64,000 nt of DNA from Sphingorhabdus pulchriflava (GCF_003367235.1 NZ_QRGP01000001.1:1-64000), one strand, 5' to 3'; shown: positions 10,801 to 17,765, numbered from the stretch's first letter. Notes: generated from the sequence alone by a model not told the origin. Program-made: numbers and translations.

Positions 10801-11411
10801 ATTGTGGAAAGACGGGCGCGGACATCTTCGCTCCGCAGATCGTCCAGCGCGATGCGGAAGCGGGCGGCATCGGGGAACTGGGTGTATTGCTTCCCCGTCC
10901 CGCTGAAATCGGCATAGACGTCGATGCAGTGGCCAACGTCGGTGACAAGCAGAAAGGGAGGCCAGCCGTGGTCGATCGGCAGCGCCTTGGCATAGCGTTC
11001 AGCTTGGCCGCGTGCTTCGACCATCGCTTTCGACCAGGTGGGTGTGCCGCGTTTCGCCGTGCCGCGCTTGAAGCGGGCGGCGGCGGTCTGGCCGAAAATA
11101 TCAAGGTCTGCTTCGCCCTGTTCGGCGGCCTTGCGGTCTGCATCGCTACCCTGTTTGGCTTCGAGCACGAAGCAATGGCGCTTGTAGGCGTCTATTCGCC
11201 CAAAGCTCTCAGTGCCATCGGCTTCCTTCTGGAACACCCGACGCTCAAACACATAGTCATTGTGGGTATCGTCGGTGCGGCTGCCCTTTGGCGGATCAAC
11301 ACCGATCAGCGCGCACAGGCCGTTGACGAAACTCTGCGTGTTCGCCAGCTCGGAGCCGCCGGTCAGCGCCCATTCGGCAATGAAGGATTCGAGTTTGTTG
11401 TTATCTGACAC
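7890..11411 (-). CDS. Type IIG-like restriction nuclease / adenine DNA methyltransferase
   Basis: A 1173-residue protein with an N-terminal PD-(D/E)XK signature (D74, then E84-A-K86 in FVLEAK), a helical spacer, and an amino-methyltransferase with SAM motif I DPACGTGNF (429-437) and catalytic motif IV NPPF (597-600). NPPF places it with N6-adenine enzymes. The C-terminal 400 residues would hold target recognition. Overall order (nuclease, spacer, MTase, recognition) is that of MmeI-like single-chain restriction-modification enzymes, though such MTases also occur in BREX/DISARM-type systems. It starts 57 bp after the fic stop and overlaps the helicase gene by 4 bp, so cleavage and DNA translocation may be shared between the two proteins. 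Recognition sequence cannot be read from the protein. Confidence 0.85.
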   Translation of the reverse strand: MSDNNKLESFIAEWALTGGSELANTQSFVNGLCALIGVDPPKGSRTDDTHNDYVFERRVFQKEADGTESFGRIDAYKRHCFVLEAKQGSDADRKAAEQGEADLDIFGQTAAARFKRGTAKRGTPTWSKAMVEARGQAERYAKALPIDHGWPPFLLVTDVGHCIDVYADFSGTGKQYTQFPDAARFRIALDDLRSEDVRARLSTIWTDPLSLDPSKEAARVTREIAGHLAELSKRLEKREQNPTRVADFLMRCLFTMFAEDVQLIPEGSFTNFLTRMQKRPENFAPNLSSLWHAMDKGGLAGVLGEAGETVLRFNGYLFKDTTAIALNADEIGLLIEAATHKWNHVEPAIFGTLLERALDGKERAKLGAHYTPRAYVERLVMPTIMEPLRADWAGVQAAAGQLIEAGKADEAHAVIEKFHAQLAQTKVLDPACGTGNFLYVALARMKELEGEVIGRLAELAPEGEKQTVAELSGHTITPENFLGIEINPRAAAIAQLVLWIGYLQWHFRVNGEGKVPPEPVLRDVKTIENRDALITWDKKVLERDEHGKPLTRWDGETMKLHPVTGKKVPDEDARVEVERYVAPKAAKWPKATFIVGNPPFIGGKDVRERLGDGYFDALFKTTDVPESADFVMHWWDKAALATRKEKTRRFGFVTTNSITQVFSRRVIARHLDAKAGVSLRFAIPNHPWVDEKDGAAVRIAMTVAEPQARSGRESGMMQTVLDESDAPQTVTFGINIGLIGPDLRIGADVTSTMALNANEGLCSPGVKLHGDGFIVTPEQADALSQVQITGPQPAYIRTGTDGNEAVIFDYRNGRDLASHPRGVKVIDLYGLSEAQMRDRYPAVYQHVATTVKPHREQNNRASYRDNWWLFGEPRSELRRALAGVTRYIATIETAKHRVFQFLPMSILPDNKLACIALDDAYFLGVLSSRFHVPWAIESGGRLGMGDDPVYVKSRCFDPFPFPADVPEPLKARIRAEAEALDALRKQVLTAHDDLTLTGLYNVLEALKAGRALTDKERDVHDRGLVTLIRQHHDAIDSAVAEAYGWPADLSDEDILTRLVALNKVRAAEEAKGQIRWLRPEFQSPGAAAPQVNATLDLGDTPAAAPATIIPWPKTLAEQVSTVAAILAASQTPQHPNEIARAIKGTNAKGVTPVLDALAAIGQARKLADGRFAA

Positions 11412-11468
11412 GGAATGTCTTTAGCCGTCGAAGGCCAATACTCGCAATCGACAAACGCGGTGGCAGTT

Positions 11469-12590
11469 TCATTTGGAATCAACATCCTCGTCAACTGCTA
11501 GCCGATACCGCGCATAGCGTCGCTCGCCAGTGCGGATCAGCGCGCCTTTCTCGACAAGATCGCCCAAATCGCGGGTCGCCGTGGCAAGCGCAGCCCCTGT
11601 GATCGTCCGGTAATTCCCAGCGCTCAACCCGCCCTCAAACCCGTCCGGCCCTTCGCGGAACAAGCGCAACAACGCCTTTTCCTGCCGTTCGTTGATTTGT
11701 CCGCGCAAGCGATCGAGCAGACGGGTCTTGTCGATCAGGAAGCGGATGCGGGCGATCGTCCGCGCCTGCGCCTCGATCACAATATCGGCAAACCATGTCA
11801 GCCAGGCATCAATATCGTTGCTCTGGCTGCCAAGCTGGAGCGCGGCGTAATAGGCTTTGCGGTGGCGATTGATCGTCTCCGCAAGCGCCGTCAGGGTTGG
11901 GGCTGCAAGGTTCTGCGCCAATGCCTTTTCCGCAATCGCCCGCCCGATCCGGCCATTACCATCCTCAAAAGGATGGATGCTCTCGAACCACAAGTGCGAG
12001 ATTGCGGCACGGGTGATCGCCGGAAGCGGGTTCGCTGACGCCGGTGCGCTATCATTGAACCACGCGATGAAGCGGGTCATTTCCATCGTAACGGTCTCGG
12101 ACGGCGGTGCCTCGAAATGGACGCGCGGCGCATGGAGCGCGCCCGAAACGATCTGCATGGCGTCCTCATGCGTCCGGTAGCGCCCGACATCGGCAATGTC
12201 GCGGCGTCCGTTCATCAACATCGCGTGCCACGCAAACAGAGTCTGGTCGTCGAGAGGTGCTGCATGGTTGCGATAAACATCTGCCATGAGTTCCGCAGCC
12301 CCGGCCTCTGCCGCACTGGCGCGGCGCGAATCCGTGGCAAAGCCCAGATGCCGTGCGAGCGACGACTGGACGCTAGCACGGTCGAGGATTTCGCCCTCGA
12401 TGGCAGAGCTATCGACCACTTCTTGCGATATGAGTTCGATGGTCAGGCCGCCGCGCTCGTCGGCGTCAAGATGGTGCAGTGCGCCAATGACGACGCCTGA
12501 ACCTTTCAGGAATTGCTCTTCGGACGCACGGATGCGGTCCGCGTCGAAGCGGAAATCAGGCCAGTCGGGAAGTTGCCAATTCCAGCGCAT
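11469..12590 (-). CDS. Fic family protein with DUF4172 N-terminal domain
   Basis: A 373-residue protein. The Fic core HPFEDGNGRIGR (206-217) has every catalytic element of AMP-transferring Fic enzymes. An N-terminal inhibitory helix motif S61-x3-E65-G66 fits the [S/T]xxxE[G/N] consensus of class II, self-inhibited Fic proteins. The first ~80 residues (RWNWQLPDWPDF...) match DUF4172. The C-terminal ~90 residues contain a winged-helix-like segment, common in such proteins and compatible with DNA binding or autoregulation. The gene heads the accessory operon and is preceded by a strong inverted repeat. Whether it is a toxin, a regulator of the downstream restriction genes or an independent cargo gene cannot be told. 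Confidence 0.9.
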   Translation of the reverse strand: MRWNWQLPDWPDFRFDADRIRASEEQFLKGSGVVIGALHHLDADERGGLTIELISQEVVDSSAIEGEILDRASVQSSLARHLGFATDSRRASAAEAGAAELMADVYRNHAAPLDDQTLFAWHAMLMNGRRDIADVGRYRTHEDAMQIVSGALHAPRVHFEAPPSETVTMEMTRFIAWFNDSAPASANPLPAITRAAISHLWFESIHPFEDGNGRIGRAIAEKALAQNLAAPTLTALAETINRHRKAYYAALQLGSQSNDIDAWLTWFADIVIEAQARTIARIRFLIDKTRLLDRLRGQINERQEKALLRLFREGPDGFEGGLSAGNYRTITGAALATATRDLGDLVEKGALIRTGERRYARYRLAVDEDVDSK

Positions 12591-12609
12591 GATGGATAAG
12601 GCGCCTTTC

Positions 12610-12666
12610 TATCAATCACGATATAGCATGAAAATGATTGATAAAGCGATAGCCAATCAATCATCA
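12610..12666 (-). promoter_or_regulatory. Operator-like inverted repeat upstream of fic
   Basis: TATCAATCA (12610-12618) and TGATTGATA (12635-12643) are a perfect 9-bp inverted repeat with a 16-bp spacer, 20-53 bp upstream of the fic start codon. A third half-site, CAATCAATCATCA, follows at 12654-12666. The stretch is AT-rich in otherwise GC-rich DNA. It probably carries the promoter and operator of the accessory operon; the binding protein could be the winged-helix C-terminus of Fic (inference). Confidence 0.55.
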
Positions 12667-12805
12667 GGGAGATGACGCTGCGCGGTGCTGTTTGCGGCGA
12701 TGGCCGAATCCCGTCCGGGATTCCTGCGGCCACCATGACAATGCCGTTCGATTGTCATTTCGCGGAAGCGGGGCGCGGCCTGCACGGGCCGCCATACCCC
12801 GCTCG

Positions 12806-12848
12806 GGCATGACCCCGCCACCGTTCGGCGGCGTAAAGGGATCATGCC
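12806..12848. repeat. Long imperfect hairpin downstream of tRNA-Leu
   Basis: GGCATGACCC (12806-12815) pairs with GGGATCATGCC (12838-12848) around an inner CGCCACCG/CGGCGG stem. It lies 9 bp past the tRNA 3' end. It may act as a terminator or be a REP-type intergenic palindrome; there is no U-run. Confidence 0.45.
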
Positions 12849-12856
12849 GAAGGGGC

Positions 12857-13182
12857 TGGTGCGGACGGGGGGACTTGAACCCCCAAGGGCAATGCCCGAC
12901 GGATTTTCTTACCCGCTACGGTTTTCACCGCCGCCCGCCACCCTTGATCGGGCTGGGGCGTTTGGAGTCTGGACTATCCCTTCACCGTGCCACGGCAAGC
13001 CGTGGGTTAGGTGCTGCCCGTCTAGTCTCTACACCTTCCGTAGCGCTTTCGCGCTGCGGCTTGGCTCGGGATTGCCAGTTGAGAGGTTTCCCCGAATTTG
13101 AGCAGTTCTGCATCGCAGGTTTCCCCGCGAGCACTCAAGTTTGGTCTAAGTCCGTTGCGTCTACCGATTTCGCCACGTCCGC
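12857..13182 (-). tRNA. tRNA-Leu(UAA) interrupted by a group I intron
   Basis: Exon 1 is 13148-13182 (reads GCGGACGTGG... to ...ACGGACTT) and exon 2 is 12857-12907 (starts AAAATCCGT, ends CGTCCGCACCA with encoded CCA). Joined, they give an 86-nt class II tRNA: a 7-bp acceptor stem GCGGACG/CGTCCGC, an anticodon stem ACGGA/TCCGT with loop CTTAAAA (anticodon UAA), a long variable arm GTCGGGCATTGCCC and a GGGGG-TTCAAGT-CCCCC T-arm. The gene is interrupted after U34, the same position used by the cyanobacterial and plastid tRNA-Leu(UAA) introns. Standard bacterial tRNA finders may miss it. Confidence 0.9.
12908..13147 (-). ncRNA. Group I self-splicing intron (IC3-like, 240 nt, no ORF)
   Basis: Between the tRNA exons the minus strand carries a group I core. 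P4/P5 and P6 lie in TTCGGGGAAACC and GGCAATCCCGAGCCAAGCC (about 13059-13106). The guanosine site is GGTGTAGAGACTAGACGG (13017-13034), and the matching P7 3' strand GATAGTCC lies near 12972. A CCACGG-loop-CCGTGG hairpin (12990-13005) fits P8. The 3' end is the expected terminal G (12908). Exon 1 ends in U, and ACUU can pair with GAGU at intron positions 12-15, giving the U-G wobble needed at the 5' splice site (P1). No homing endonuclease is encoded. Splicing is predicted to be autocatalytic. Confidence 0.88.
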
Positions 13183-13195
13183 ATTTCCGAGGCCA

Positions 13196-13224
13196 CCTAT
13201 AGAGGGGCGATGAATCTTAGCCAA
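13196..13224 (-). promoter_or_regulatory. Predicted promoter of tRNA-Leu
   Basis: On the minus strand TTGGCT (13219-13224) and TATAGG (13196-13201) are 17 bp apart, ending 13 bp upstream of the tRNA 5' end. The intact tRNA gene thus has its own promoter on the recombinase side. Confidence 0.5.
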
Positions 13225-13236
13225 GTGAGATAATGG

Positions 13237-14517
13237 TCAGCCATCGTCGCCCGATGTTGATTTTCTCGATGGCTTTGGCCGCGCCTTGCGAACATTGACT
13301 GCCGAAGCGTCAATAGTGTTTGTTAAATGGCGGGCGTAATGTTTCTCGATCATCTCGACGCTAGTGCGGCAATTCTTGGCAACCTGATAGATGTCGGCTC
13401 CTTCGAGCAAACGAAGACAGATGTAAGTATGCCGCAGACTGTAGCAGGTGCGGACATGACCATCGCGGTCGAACTTCAGGTTCAGTTCGTCGAGCAGCGT
13501 ATTCATCAGATCGCGGGGCGTCTTCCCGAAAATCCGATCGGTTGGCTTGAGTCCCTTCCGCTTGGAAATGCGCTCGAAAGGCAGGATCGCACCGGGCATC
13601 GACTTGCAAAAGCCGACGCCGCGCTTGCCGCGCACCTCGATTTCCAGGATGCGCTCGCCGGTCGATTCGTCCTTCACAATCTTGACATCGCGCAGCTCAA
13701 GTCGCGCGGACTCATCGGGGCGAAGCCCGGTGTTGCCCATGAACAGAACATAGTCGTGAAAATTCTCGCAGACCTCGCGCCAGCGCGGTTTGGGAGGGTT
13801 CTTCGTCCGCTCGCGCGTCGCCTCGTAGAGCATCTTGTATTCTTCGGGCGAAAACCAGGCGCGATGTTCGAGCTTGCCGGACGTCTTGTAGGGTGCAGAC
13901 ATATCCGGGAGCGCAGCGATCCAGCCTTTGCGATTGGCGGTTTTCAAGACCTGTCGCAGCGTTACGATTTCGTGATGCAAGGTGGAGCGAGCGGGCTTCT
14001 TCGGTTTGCCGGTCTTGGGATCGATTCGCGACGTCTGGCGATGAACCCGATACTCCTGGACCTTGCCGGCCGTAATGTCTTGAACCGGGGTGTCGCCAAA
14101 GAACGGATTCAGGTGAAGGCGGATGATCTCGGACTTCGACTCGACATAGTCTGCATTGCGCTCGCCGAGCGTGATAACCTCGAACTCGTCCGTGAACGCT
14201 TTGGCAGCGTCAGCAAAACTTGGACCGCTCGCCGCTTGGCGACGGCGGCCATCGAAGGGCGGGCCGGGTTCGGCAGGGAGAGGCTGAACGGGGTCGTTTA
14301 GCAATGACACGCCACCGCGACGGCGCTGGCGATCTTCGACGCACCGCTCCATATACCAGTCGCGCGCGAAATCCTTGGCGGCGGCGAGGCTCTCTTCCTT
14401 CGTCGTCTGCCTGTAGTTGCGACTGCCAAGGTAGGTCGCGCACTGCCAGAATCGGCTGTTCTCACGCTTGTAAACGTGAAGCGCGCCATCCATCAAAACA
14501 TGGCTCTCGATTGGCAC
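13237..14517 (-). CDS. Tyrosine recombinase / phage-type integrase
   Basis: A 426-residue protein with a SAM-like core-binding N-terminal half and a C-terminal catalytic domain. Visible catalytic residues are R266 (NTGLRPDES), R362 (SLRHTY) and the nucleophile Y394 (EKHYARHL). The usual first box-II histidine is Y359 and the H/W position is R384, as in a family of island integrases with NCRTS in place of LGHSS. The gene lies between an intact tRNA-Leu and a truncated copy of its 5' half, so tRNA-Leu(UAA) is the likely attachment site. Its stop is 54 bp from the tRNA 5' end. Upstream, TGTGTAAG occurs twice within 22 bp (14533-14553), a possible operator. Confidence 0.88.
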   Translation of the reverse strand: MPIESHVLMDGALHVYKRENSRFWQCATYLGSRNYRQTTKEESLAAAKDFARDWYMERCVEDRQRRRGGVSLLNDPVQPLPAEPGPPFDGRRRQAASGPSFADAAKAFTDEFEVITLGERNADYVESKSEIIRLHLNPFFGDTPVQDITAGKVQEYRVHRQTSRIDPKTGKPKKPARSTLHHEIVTLRQVLKTANRKGWIAALPDMSAPYKTSGKLEHRAWFSPEEYKMLYEATRERTKNPPKPRWREVCENFHDYVLFMGNTGLRPDESARLELRDVKIVKDESTGERILEIEVRGKRGVGFCKSMPGAILPFERISKRKGLKPTDRIFGKTPRDLMNTLLDELNLKFDRDGHVRTCYSLRHTYICLRLLEGADIYQVAKNCRTSVEMIEKHYARHLTNTIDASAVNVRKARPKPSRKSTSGDDG

Positions 14518-14627
14518 TGTGAAAACTCCAAAATGTGTAAGACATGTGTAAGTCTTTTTTGGAGTCTCGACCTTACTTAAACCGTTGGTTTTACTTGGTT
14601 TTTGGCTTAGAAAAATAGGCTAAAGGC

Positions 14628-14668
14628 GATTTTAAGTCTGTTGCGTCTACCGGTTTCGCCACGTCCGC
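14628..14668 (-). repeat. Truncated intronless tRNA-Leu 5' half (att repeat)
   Basis: The last 35 bases match exon 1 of the intact tRNA-Leu (13148-13182) at 33 of 35 positions. The match continues through GATTTT, which is what follows in an intron-free tRNA-Leu(UAA) anticodon loop (loop CTTAAAA), then stops. The copy has no 3' half and cannot be functional. It reads as the stub left in the host chromosome after site-specific recombination in the anticodon loop. Confidence 0.75.
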
Positions 14669-14723
14669 ACGCACATGCGCATGGCACAGCCCGCCGCGCG
14701 ATGCCAGACTTCTGTTGAAATTT

Positions 14724-14739
14724 TGCTGTTTGAAACAGC
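14724..14739 (-). terminator. Weak hairpin after ihfB
   Basis: GCTGTTT/AAACAGC stem starting 7 bp past the ihfB stop, followed on the minus strand by AAAATTT rather than a pure U-run. A modest terminator candidate. Confidence 0.35.
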
Positions 14740-14745
14740 GAGAGC

Positions 14746-15024
14746 CTATTTGTTCAGGCGCTCGCGGATTTCCTTGCCCGGCTTGAAATAGGGAACGCGT
14801 TTTGCCGGAACATCGACTGCGGAACCAGTACGCGGATTGCGCCCCTTGCGCGGTTGACGCTCACGGGTTGAAAACGCCCCAAAACCGCGAATTTCAACAC
14901 GGCCACCGTCGGCGAGCCGCTGAATGATCTGGTTGAAAAACAGATCGACGATGCGTTCAACCTCTTCGCCCGTCATGCCGGGATTTTCGGCTTCCAGCTT
15001 TTTAACCAGTTCAGATCGGATCAT
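14746..15024 (-). CDS. ihfB: Integration host factor subunit beta
   Basis: A 92-residue HU/IHF-family protein. It begins [10 protein letters not shown], has the DNA-bending arm with RNPRTG and ends with [14 protein letters not shown], the typical C-terminal helix. The start at 15024 is chosen because GGAGG lies 8 bp upstream and it gives the family length; a start 57 bp further upstream would add an unusual tail. IHF beta pairs with IHF alpha (encoded elsewhere) to bend DNA in replication, transcription and site-specific recombination. Gene order ihfB downstream of rpsA is usual in proteobacteria, and this marks the return to core chromosome after the recombinase region. Confidence 0.93.
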   Translation of the reverse strand: MIRSELVKKLEAENPGMTGEEVERIVDLFFNQIIQRLADGGRVEIRGFGAFSTRERQPRKGRNPRTGSAVDVPAKRVPYFKPGKEIRERLNK

Positions 15025-15150
15025 GGCCCATGCCTCCACCGTTGACCGGCCCCAAACGGACTCGGTTTTGCCCCTCGACATCGCAGATGGTGACAGAAAA
15101 GCCTCACGCTTACAATGGCATTATGTCGATTTGTAAAATCGAACCGCCAC

Positions 15151-15186
15151 AAAAAAGGGGCCGTTCCATAACGGAACAGCCCCTTT
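15151..15186 (-). terminator. Rho-independent terminator of rpsA
   Basis: The minus strand reads GGGGCTGTTCCG-TTAT-GGAACGGCCCC followed by TTTTTT. It lies 19 bp past the rpsA stop and separates rpsA from ihfB. Confidence 0.8.
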
Positions 15187-15204
15187 CTATAACCTTTGTT
15201 AGGA

Positions 15205-16911
15205 TTACTTCTTGGCGCCCTTCAAGGCTTCGCCAAGAATGTCGCCGAGCGAAGCGCCCGAGTCTGAAGAACCATATTGTTCGACGGCCTGCTTTTCTTC
15301 GGCAAGCTGCAGCGCCTTGATCGAGAAGTTCGGCTTCTTCGAACGGTCGAAACCGGTGATCATGGCGTCGAACTTCTGGCCAACCTGGAAGCGGTCGGGG
15401 CGCTGCTCGTCACGGTCACGGCCAAGGTCGGCACGCTTGATGAAGCCAGTTGCACCATCTTCGCCGGCCTGGACTTCAAGGCCGCCATCGCGGACTTCAA
15501 GAACGGTGACGGTGACAGTTGCACCCTTTTTCAGGCCGCTCGACGAAACGGCACCACCAGCGGTCGGGGCACCCTTTTCAAGCTGCTTGATACCGAGGCT
15601 GATGCGTTCCTTTTCATGGTCAACGTCGAGAACGATGGCCTTGACCATCTCACCCTTGCGGTGGAGGTGCAGCGCATCTTCGCCCGAAATGCCCCAGGCG
15701 ATATCCGACATGTGGACCATGCCATCGACGTCGCCATCCAGACCGATGAACAGACCGAATTCGGTCGCATTCTTGACTTCGCCTTCGACGGTCGAACCAA
15801 CCGGGTGCTTTTCTGCAAACGCTTCCCAAGGGTTGGACTGGGCCTGCTTGAGACCGAGGCTGATGCGGCGCTTTTCGAGATCGACATCAAGAACGATAAC
15901 ATCGACTTCCTGGCTGGTCGAAACGATCTTGCCGGGATGGACGTTCTTCTTCGTCCAGGACATTTCCGAAACATGGACCAGGCCTTCGATGCCGGGCTCG
16001 AGTTCGATGAATGCACCATATTCGGTGATGTTGGTGACAGCACCATGCAGGCGCGCACCGACCGGATATTTCGCAACGGCACCTTCCCAGGGATCCGATT
16101 CCAGCTGCTTCATGCCAAGGCTGATGCGCTGGGTGTCGCGGTTGATGCGGACGATCTGCACCTTCACCGTGTCGCCGATGTTGATCATTTCCGACGGGTG
16201 GTTGATGCGCTTGTAGCTGATGTCGGTGACGTGCAGCAGGCCATCGATGCCGCCCAGGTCGACGAACGCACCATAATCGGTGATGTTCTTGACGACGCCT
16301 TCGATGATCTGGCCTTCAGCGAGATTCAAGATCAGGCCCGAACGCTGTTCAGCACGGGTTTCTTCAAGGATGGCGCGACGTGAAACAACAATGTTGCCGC
16401 GGCGACGGTCCATCTTCAGGATCTGGAACGGTTGTGCGATATCCATCAGCGGGCCAACATCGCGTACAGGGCGAACGTCAACCTGCGAACCGGGAAGGAA
16501 TGCAACGGCACCACCAAGGTCAACAGTGAAGCCACCCTTGACGCGGCCAAATATGACGCCATCGACGCGGTTGCCAGCGGCGAATTCGCCTTCGAGCTTG
16601 TCCCAAGCGGCTTCGCGGCGCGCGCGGTCGCGCGACAGCACGGCTTCACCGTTCAGGTTTTCGACGCGGTCGACATAGACTTCGACTTCGTCGCCGACAT
16701 TGAGGTCGGCTTTCTGGCCGGGCATCGAAAATTCGCGCAGGGCCACACGGCCTTCGCTCTTCAGGCCAACGTCGATCATCGCGAAGTCGTTTTCGATTGC
16801 GGTGACAGTGCCTTTTACGACGCGGCCTTCAAAGCCACCTTCTGCACCACCAAGTGATTCGTTGAGCAACGCTTCGAAATCGTTGCGGGTAGGGTTTGGC
16901 GAACTTGCCAT
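15205..16911 (-). CDS. rpsA: 30S ribosomal protein S1
   Basis: A 568-residue protein made of six S1/OB-fold repeats. Recurrent signatures include VDLGGIDGLLHVTDISY, YGAFIELEPGIEGLVHVSEM and FGLFIGLDGDVDGMVHMSD, each followed by a RISLG(L/M)KQ end. Repeats 3-6 are most regular, while the first two (EGRVALREF, AFLPGSQVDVRP) are the divergent ribosome-binding pair, as in other proteobacterial S1 proteins. It binds mRNA leaders and presents them to the 30S subunit. A strong terminator follows. The 220 bp upstream to cmk should hold the promoter and the autoregulatory leader usual for rpsA, but no motif was identified with confidence. Confidence 0.97.
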   Translation of the reverse strand: MASSPNPTRNDFEALLNESLGGAEGGFEGRVVKGTVTAIENDFAMIDVGLKSEGRVALREFSMPGQKADLNVGDEVEVYVDRVENLNGEAVLSRDRARREAAWDKLEGEFAAGNRVDGVIFGRVKGGFTVDLGGAVAFLPGSQVDVRPVRDVGPLMDIAQPFQILKMDRRRGNIVVSRRAILEETRAEQRSGLILNLAEGQIIEGVVKNITDYGAFVDLGGIDGLLHVTDISYKRINHPSEMINIGDTVKVQIVRINRDTQRISLGMKQLESDPWEGAVAKYPVGARLHGAVTNITEYGAFIELEPGIEGLVHVSEMSWTKKNVHPGKIVSTSQEVDVIVLDVDLEKRRISLGLKQAQSNPWEAFAEKHPVGSTVEGEVKNATEFGLFIGLDGDVDGMVHMSDIAWGISGEDALHLHRKGEMVKAIVLDVDHEKERISLGIKQLEKGAPTAGGAVSSSGLKKGATVTVTVLEVRDGGLEVQAGEDGATGFIKRADLGRDRDEQRPDRFQVGQKFDAMITGFDRSKKPNFSIKALQLAEEKQAVEQYGSSDSGASLGDILGEALKGAKK

Positions 16912-17132
16912 GGTTAGAGTTCCTTGTTCACATTTTATCCGGCCAATCGGTTGGTTCCGATGGTCTTTGACCAGACTGCCCTTGAAGCCCCATGCTGCAA
17001 AGGCATTCTCCAGATTTTTGCTTTGATTTCAGCGACCTGATAGATTGCAGTACAAACAGAACGATGCGGTACAAGCTATGCCCGAAGGCGTCTTGCCGCA
17101 TGCCCGATTAATAGTGCTAGCTTGGCCGACCT

Positions 17133-17765
17133 CTATTTGGGTCGATTCTCTATCTTCGCGTCCACCAGCGCAATCGCCCTTTGAACGGCCGCGCCTATAG
17201 TCAAATTGCCGGTATCTAGCAAGTGCGCGTCTTCTGCAGGTTTCAGCGGGGCATTAGCGCGTTCGGTATCGCGTTTGTCGCGGGCACGGATGTCTGCAAG
17301 GATGGTTTCGTAATCGACAGTAGCGCCGCGGGCCTGCATTTCCTTGAACCGGCGTTCGGCACGAATTTCGGCGGAAGCAGTCACGAACAGTTTTACATCA
17401 GCTTGGGGTGCGATAACGGTACCGATATCACGCCCGTCAAGTACCGCCCCAGCAGGCTGATTGGCAAAATCAACCTGACGTTTGTTGAGTGCTGCGCGCA
17501 CCTCCGGATGGACCGATACGCGGCTGGCAAGACCGCCGGTCGCTTCGTCGCGCAGCGCAGGGTCGTCGAGAAGACTGTCAGGGAAAGTGCAAGCTGCCAC
17601 AGCCTCGACGGAGTTGTCCGCATTGGCACCATTCAGCGCGACCTGTCGTCCAACCGCGCGATAGAGCAAACCCGTATCGAGCCAGGGCAGGCCATAATGC
17701 TTGGCGAGCGCCTTGGAAATTGTACCCTTGCCCGATGCTGTCGGGCCATCGACTGCGATAATCAT
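17133..17765 (-). CDS. cmk: Cytidylate kinase
   Basis: A 210-residue (d)CMP kinase, which phosphorylates CMP/dCMP with ATP. The P-loop VDGPTASGKGTISK begins at residue 5, the acceptor segment is LDTGLLYRAVG, and DGRDIGTVIAP and ERRFKEMQ follow, all diagnostic of Cmk. Length is slightly short for the family (about 215-230). It lies upstream of rpsA in the conserved aroA-cmk-rpsA order, with one secreted protein gene in between. Confidence 0.95.
   Translation of the reverse strand: MIIAVDGPTASGKGTISKALAKHYGLPWLDTGLLYRAVGRQVALNGANADNSVEAVAACTFPDSLLDDPALRDEATGGLASRVSVHPEVRAALNKRQVDFANQPAGAVLDGRDIGTVIAPQADVKLFVTASAEIRAERRFKEMQARGATVDYETILADIRARDKRDTERANAPLKPAEDAHLLDTGNLTIGAAVQRAIALVDAKIENRPK

Noticed and set aside
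334-12590. Assignment of the operon to DISARM or BREX
   Set aside because: No DrmA/DrmB/DrmC, PglZ or BrxL-like gene is present; only the methyltransferase and a helicase would fit.
12692-13213. 173-residue + strand frame across the tRNA-Leu region
   Set aside because: The sequence is fully explained by the tRNA exons and the group I intron core.
13183-14627. Insertion sequence between the tRNA-Leu repeats
   Set aside because: The enzyme is a tyrosine recombinase without IS-type terminal inverted repeats; the flanking repeats are tRNA sequence, so tRNA-targeted integration explains them better.
15212-16383. Two + strand frames of 334 and 368 residues opposite rpsA
   Set aside because: They mirror the S1 repeats of rpsA and have no start signals or homology features.
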